Part shown: piece by piece, positions 63,370 to 64,000 of the stretch
How the letters are laid out: the number at the start of each line of letters is the position of its first letter
Position numbering within the stretch: the first letter of the stretch is position 1
Assembly: GCA_964036665.1 (NCBI GenBank)
Contig: OZ038527.1
Span: 15,407,835-15,471,834 of the forward strand
Origin: Gordius sp. MW1
Taxonomy: Eukaryota; Nematomorpha; Gordioida; Gordea; Gordiidae
Length of the DNA stretch: 64,000 nt
Direction: 5' to 3'
Notes under the pieces: generated by a model
Database searches by the model: none
Told to the model about the DNA's origin: nothing
The model's input: the letters and a program-made list of their open reading frames with translations, nothing else
Position numbers and translations under genes: made by a program

Positions 63370-63655
63370 GAATGTCTGCACATGTTTTAAACTGGAACCG
63401 GTCAAAGTAGCAGAAAAAAAGCAGCCAAATTGGTTAGAACTGGTCAGAACTTATCAAGATCAAGATTGGCCAGGAGGGTTAGGGTTAGTGTGTTAGGTCA
63501 GCGTTTTAGGTTAGGGTTAGGGTTAGATGCACATCAAATTCCCTCCCAATTATAGATTTAATTCTAATATATTGATTATCCAAAATTTATATTTTTCTGC
63601 TACTTTTTCATCATTCCGCTACTTTGACCCCTATCTGTTTTAAACATCAGCCCCT
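63370..63655. mobile_element. MITE-like inverted repeat with TTAGGG-like core
   Basis: CTGCACATGTTTTAAACTGG and GGTCAAAGTAGCAG (63376-63416) pair loosely with CTGCTACTTTTTC...CGCTACTTTGACCCCTAT and CTGTTTTAAACATCAG (63598-63650). The centre carries GGTTAGGGTTAGGGTTAGAT (63509-63528) in a ~57-bp block (63476-63533) shared with 56088-56146. Confidence 0.7.
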
Positions 63656-64000
63656 TCCCTCCATGTAATTTTTTTTAATTATTCCCTATTCTTCAAGTTT
63701 TAACTTTGTTGCCAAACAATGCAATGTTTTTCTTTTGAACAAATTCACAATACCTTCGCTTTGAGGTGTGCACATCGAGGTAAAGTCTCGGAGAGTTGGA
63801 ACTAGGGTGAAAGTTATTTTAAAAGTCAAATGGACTCTTTTATTTTTTGTGTGGATTTTTTTGAAGCATTTGTTTAAGGCTTGCAATAATATTTTATTTT
63901 CTTGGAATGTGGAAGGGGGGGGGGGGGGGTTAACGAAACATACCCTGACTATGGAAGCAAATACATCATAAATAAGAAGTAGAAGAGTCTAGGTCATAAT

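Overview
The window looks like animal (metazoan, invertebrate-type) nuclear DNA. It is strongly A+T-rich. The host genes are spliced, and transposable elements fill most of the sequence. Only two host genes could be named: a complete HDAC3 (histone deacetylase 3, 13 exons, 22361-26572) and the N-terminal two thirds of NPRL3 (GATOR1 subunit, 9 exons, 36598-38140). A third, unidentified gene begins at about 60543. Seven of the eight NPRL3 introns are only 33-46 nt and the eighth is 49 nt. HDAC3 has one 37-nt intron among introns of up to about 1 kb. TTAGGG-like repeats occur inside mobile elements. I cannot name the species.

Layout. 1-3771 is a Ty3/gypsy fossil on the minus strand, cut by the window edge. 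4540-21660 is a nest of elements. A LINE-type reverse-transcriptase element (RLE-like C-terminus, G-rich minisatellite tail) was split by an 11.8-kb hAT transposon (6029-17817, 8-bp duplication CTTAAAAT) and by a short non-autonomous LTR element (17907-19557, duplication ATTTT). The hAT transposase gene was itself split by another LTR element (11418 to about 17393). One LTR of that element received a young, nearly whole gypsy element (11828-16208, duplication GATTC). HDAC3 follows in a calmer stretch. 28200-34665 holds an RTE-like LINE fragment, a decayed Helitron, MITEs and a hAT remnant. NPRL3 follows.

38700-52000 is dominated by two copies of one RTE-type LINE lying head to head. The left copy is split by a hAT-like element (40015-45158, duplication CTCCTAGC) that holds a second one (40359-43122, duplication GTGGAAAG). 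Both carry large tandem arrays, in opposite orientation. The right copy carries a Buster-type hAT (49710-50429, duplication GTCTAGCC) and a MITE. 54800-59980 is a third, older gypsy fossil (CsRn1-like) with a 1.6-kb hAT and its 238-bp deletion derivative inserted (duplications ATCTTGAA and TTAACAAG). The rest, to 64000, is the start of the unknown gene plus MITEs.

The two named genes belong to separate conserved systems: HDAC3 to the NCoR/SMRT corepressor, NPRL3 to amino-acid sensing upstream of TORC1. Nothing indicates that they act together. The strongest results are the series of exact target-site duplications, which give an order of insertion, and the unusual structure of some repeats. 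I found no CRISPR array, rRNA or convincing tRNA gene.
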